10,000 nucleotides of DNA, from positions 9,709,381 to 9,719,380 of the forward strand of contig CM018899.1 in assembly GCA_009663005.1 (NCBI GenBank), in the 5' to 3' direction. Source of the stretch: Actinidia chinensis (taxonomy: Eukaryota; Streptophyta; Magnoliopsida; Ericales; Actinidiaceae). Of the stretch, positions 7,843-10,000 are shown one piece after another. A program made the position numbers and the translations under genes. The notes below the pieces were generated by a model, which was given only the letters and a program-made list of their open reading frames with translations, had not been told where the DNA came from and ran no database searches. Position 1 is the first letter of the stretch. Every line of letters starts with the position of its first letter.

Positions 7843-8647
7843 ACCACAGGAAGATCTTGTCACACTATTATTATGCTTGTCAATTTTTTCTAGTATTTTA
7901 TCAATGTAATGGGATTGAGATAAGACAATACCATCTGGTGTTCTAGTGATCTTAATCCCCAAGATTACATCACCAACACCCATGTCTTTTATGTCAAATG
8001 CTTGTTCAACATTTTCTTAGTAGTTTTGATCATTTCATCACTACTACCCACAATGAGCATGTCATCGACAAATAGATAAATAATGACATACCCTTTATCT
8101 GTGACATTAATGTATGCACACTTGTCACCCTCATTAATTTTAAATCCATTTGACAATATAGCGTCAAACCTCTCATAAATTATTTAGGTGTTTGTTTCAA
8201 TCCATACAAGAATTTGACTAGACTTCACACTTTCTTTTCCTAACCCGAAACAATGAACCCTTTTAGTAGCTTCATATAAATTTTTTCACCCAAGCTACCA
8301 TTCAGGAAAGTTGTTTTAAAACCCATCTTGTGTATCTTCATATTTCGCAAAGCAGCTATGGTTATTATCATGCGAATGGATGTTATTCTCATGAATGGCA
8401 AGTAAGTATCAAAGTAATCTCGACCTTCCTTTTGTCAAAAACCTTCTATGACAAGCCTAGTTTTGTACTTATCTATTGATCCATCTTATTTCATCTTCCT
8501 TTTAAAGATCCATTTGTAGTCTAAAGACTTACTACTTATAGGTAAATCCACTAACTCCCAGGTGTGATTTTGCAGTATGGATTTAACCTCATTATTTATG
8601 GCCTCTTTCCATAAATGTCTCTCGAGAGAATTCACAGCTTCTCTAAA
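7822..8647 (-). pseudogene. Copia reverse transcriptase, inactivated, right arm
   Basis: Mirror of 599-1425, with the same stops and the same loss of the first catalytic Asp. The FVDD motif is present at about 8061-8072 on the minus strand. One further lesion is private to this arm: a missing G opposite ~1245 (near 8002) shifts the frame inside the stretch that is open for 111 residues in the left arm, so the long open frame is lost here. Confidence 0.92.
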
Positions 8648-8766
8648 GCTTAGTGGCTAATTCTCCAACAAGAAGGTTATAAAGTTAAGACCAAATGACT
8701 TTTTTTGTCCTAGCACGTTTACTACGTCTAGTTTTTTCAACTTTTTGTTCATTCCCCCCACTTGTC
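8648..8766 (-). pseudogene. Degenerate spacer between copia integrase and reverse transcriptase, right arm
   Basis: Mirror of 482-598, with one extra C in the run near 8755-8760 and one extra T in the homopolymer near 8700. The plus-strand open frame at 8695-8892 is an antisense artefact of the copia sequence. Confidence 0.5.
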
Positions 8767-8976
8767 CTAATTGTCCTCAATAACAGTCTCTTGAACTTCC
8801 TTTTTCAAGTTAGACTCATGTGTGGATTTGTAAGGAAACACATCTTCAAAAAATGCCATAATTGTATTTTTATTTATATCAAAAAATTCTAAGTGATACA
8901 CTAAAAATCTGTACGCAAGCCTATTATTTGCATATCCAATAAATATATAGTCCTTAGTCTTTGGTCCTATCCTCAC
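8767..8976 (-). pseudogene. Copia integrase C-terminal/linker fragment, right arm
   Basis: This 69-residue minus-strand frame is identical to the left-arm copy (starting MRIGPKTKDYIFIGYA). It is the conserved block between integrase and reverse transcriptase. It ends at the same stop and is a fragment of the gag-pol polyprotein, not a separate gene. Confidence 0.85.
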
Positions 8977-8985
8977 TCTCTTTTA

Positions 8986-9247
8986 GGAGTTATCACTACT
9001 ATTTTTGCAAGACACCCCACACTCGCAAGAAACTAATTAACATGGCATTCATTATCTCTTAAGAGTACGATTATTTCACTCAGCAACTCCATTTTGCTGA
9101 GGCAAATAAGGTGTAGTAATTTGGTGAATAATTTCATGTTGTGCACAAAATTCATTGAATAATGCTTCATATTCACCGCCTTTATCACTTCTTGGCACCT
9201 TAATCTTTTTGCCAAGTTTTATTTTCAACTTCAAATTTTTAATGTTT
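8986..9247 (-). pseudogene. Copia integrase core fragment, right arm
   Basis: Mirror of 1-260. The SDKGGEY motif and the catalytic Glu of QNGVAE are present, followed by the same in-frame TGA. Compared with the left arm, one A is missing opposite ~187 and one A is gained opposite ~30; both shift the frame. Upstream sequence of the same domain continues without a break to higher coordinates on this side. Confidence 0.9.
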
Positions 9248-9600
9248 GAACGCATCTATGGCTCCATCCTTACCTTTAAGCTAGTACACGTAACCATATT
9301 TTTGTGATTATCATCCATAAAAGTAGTAAATTATTTATTACCACCACTTGTTTGAGCGAATTTCAAATCACACATACTGTGGATTAGATCCAATGGTTCA
9401 AATTCTCTCTGAGCTGAATAAAAATATGAACTTGTCAATTTTTCTTCAACACAAACTTGAAATTTGTAATTAATTCAATTTTCAACTTCGGTAATTGGTA
9501 AAATTTAATTAATCTAAATAAAGTATCATAATTAACATTTCCTAGTCTACCATACCATAATAAGATGACTCAAGCAAGTAAGTAGAAAAGCTGAATATAT
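9248..9600 (-). pseudogene. Copia integrase N-terminal zinc-finger region and first part of the core
   Basis: Reading the minus strand from 9600 downwards, copia homology is clear but broken by stops and frame changes. A block WYGRLGNVNYDTL (from 9557) matches the GAG-pre-integrase motif, usually WHxRLGHxN; both zinc-binding His positions are changed (to Tyr and Asn). Further on, EPLDLIHS...CDLKFAQTSGGNK (about 9330-9400) is the start of the catalytic core. The first catalytic Asp, normally after IHS, is missing; the sequence reads IHSMCDLK. A TAA follows GGNK, then FTTFMDDN. It joins the integrase core in the right arm at 9247. The left counterpart lies outside the window. Confidence 0.85.
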
Positions 9601-9877
9601 TCATTTTATTGAGCATGAACAACCATTACTCATGCAGCCTTCTAGATATACACACCACTCTTATTCAATATAATTTATCCGCCTAGAACATGAAACGAAA
9701 GTCATGCTTGCGCAAAAACGACCTTGATACCAGATTCTTCTTGATCTCTGGCACGTATAGCACATTATTCAACGTCAACTTTGGCAGTTGAAGAATTCCC
9801 CATGTACTACTACTCTCCCTTGGAAGGAGGCTCCAAAGTGGCGAACTGCATTTTGTCCAATCACAAGCCTCTATCAT
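9601..9877 (-). pseudogene. Copia protease C-terminal remnant
   Basis: The minus-strand frame 9683-9877 contains LTLNNVLYVPEIKKNLVS, the highly conserved C-terminal block of the copia aspartic protease, followed by FLRKHDFRFMF. A TAG follows, and the homology continues, with stops, towards the integrase zinc-finger region. The protease active-site motif (Asp-Ser/Thr-Gly-Ala) normally found well upstream is not visible. The distance to the gag zinc knuckle is much too short, so the N-terminal half of the protease has probably been deleted. Confidence 0.85.
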
Positions 9878-9883
9878 GTGAGC

Positions 9884-10000
9884 TTATGCCGTCCTCTTTC
9901 CTTTAGCCTTGGCTTGCTTGCTTCTGCACTCAAACAATCGATGTTGTGGCTTGTCGCAAATGTAACAATTTCCAAGAAACTTGTATTTCTTAGCAGCATC
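9884..10000 (-). pseudogene. Copia gag zinc-knuckle fragment
   Basis: From 10000 downwards the minus strand is open until a TAA at 9884-9886. It contains CYICDKPQHRLFEC (9926-9967), a complete CX2CX4HX4C zinc knuckle, the RNA-binding motif of the gag nucleocapsid part in copia elements. A basic Lys/Arg-rich tail follows, as in functional gag. The frame then continues beyond the TAA into the protease remnant. The N-terminal part of gag lies beyond the window. Confidence 0.88.

Larger units (their letters stand above)
4628..9247 (-). repeat. Right arm of the giant palindrome
   Basis: This is the reverse complement of bases 1-4626, net six bases shorter because single-base losses outnumber gains. 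Examples of arm-specific differences are one A missing in the integrase copy (mirror of ~187), one G missing in the reverse transcriptase copy (mirror of ~1245), one extra C opposite ~490, and G/A at 4568 against 4686. Beyond 9247 the right side continues into upstream copia sequence, while the left side runs off the window. The outer end of the palindrome is therefore not visible. Confidence 0.97.

Noticed and set aside
8695..8892. 65-residue plus-strand frame
   Set aside because: It is antisense to the copia integrase/reverse transcriptase linker on the minus strand.
1..10000. CRISPR array, bacterial operon or phage module
   Set aside because: There are no spaced direct repeats and no bacterial-type genes. 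All coding homology is to plant Ty1/copia elements.

Overview
The window is plant nuclear DNA and contains no intact gene. It is AT-rich and full of decayed Ty1/copia (Pseudoviridae-type) retrotransposon sequence, with one short promoter-plus-first-exon fragment that looks like the start of a plant secreted-protein gene. I cannot name the species.

The main feature is a giant, almost perfect palindrome. Bases 1-4626 are repeated as the reverse complement at 4628-9247, around a single central base at 4627. Near the centre, base i pairs with 9254-i; outward, indels shift this to 9248. A full hand alignment gave about 36 differences (roughly 99.2% identity): about 25 small indels, many of them one base in a homopolymer, and about 11 substitutions. 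The left arm is cut by the window edge, so the real palindrome may be longer than 9.25 kb.

Reading inward, each arm holds: copia integrase core (1-~200), integrase C-terminal linker (~272-481), reverse transcriptase (~599-1425), RNase H (~1405-2100), post-pol tail (2101-2456), a probable 3' LTR or LTR remnant with a TATA box (from ~2457, inner end unclear), unclassified AT-rich and repeat-like DNA (~3100-4140), and a small promoter with a putative signal-peptide exon (4201-4441). The same items recur on the minus strand from 9247 back to 4628. The two copia copies therefore point towards the centre, as do the two exon copies.

From 9248 to 10000 the minus strand continues upstream in the same copia element: a gag zinc knuckle, a protease remnant and the integrase N-terminal region. 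Whether this part is also mirrored cannot be seen.

The copia copies are dead. Stops, frameshifts and lost catalytic residues are shared by both arms, so they predate the inverted duplication. The key open question is whether the palindrome is real (a recent inverted duplication, able to give a long hairpin RNA) or a fold-back sequencing/assembly artefact. The one-base spacer and indel-rich differences favour artefact or unpolished long-read sequence, but the window alone cannot decide.
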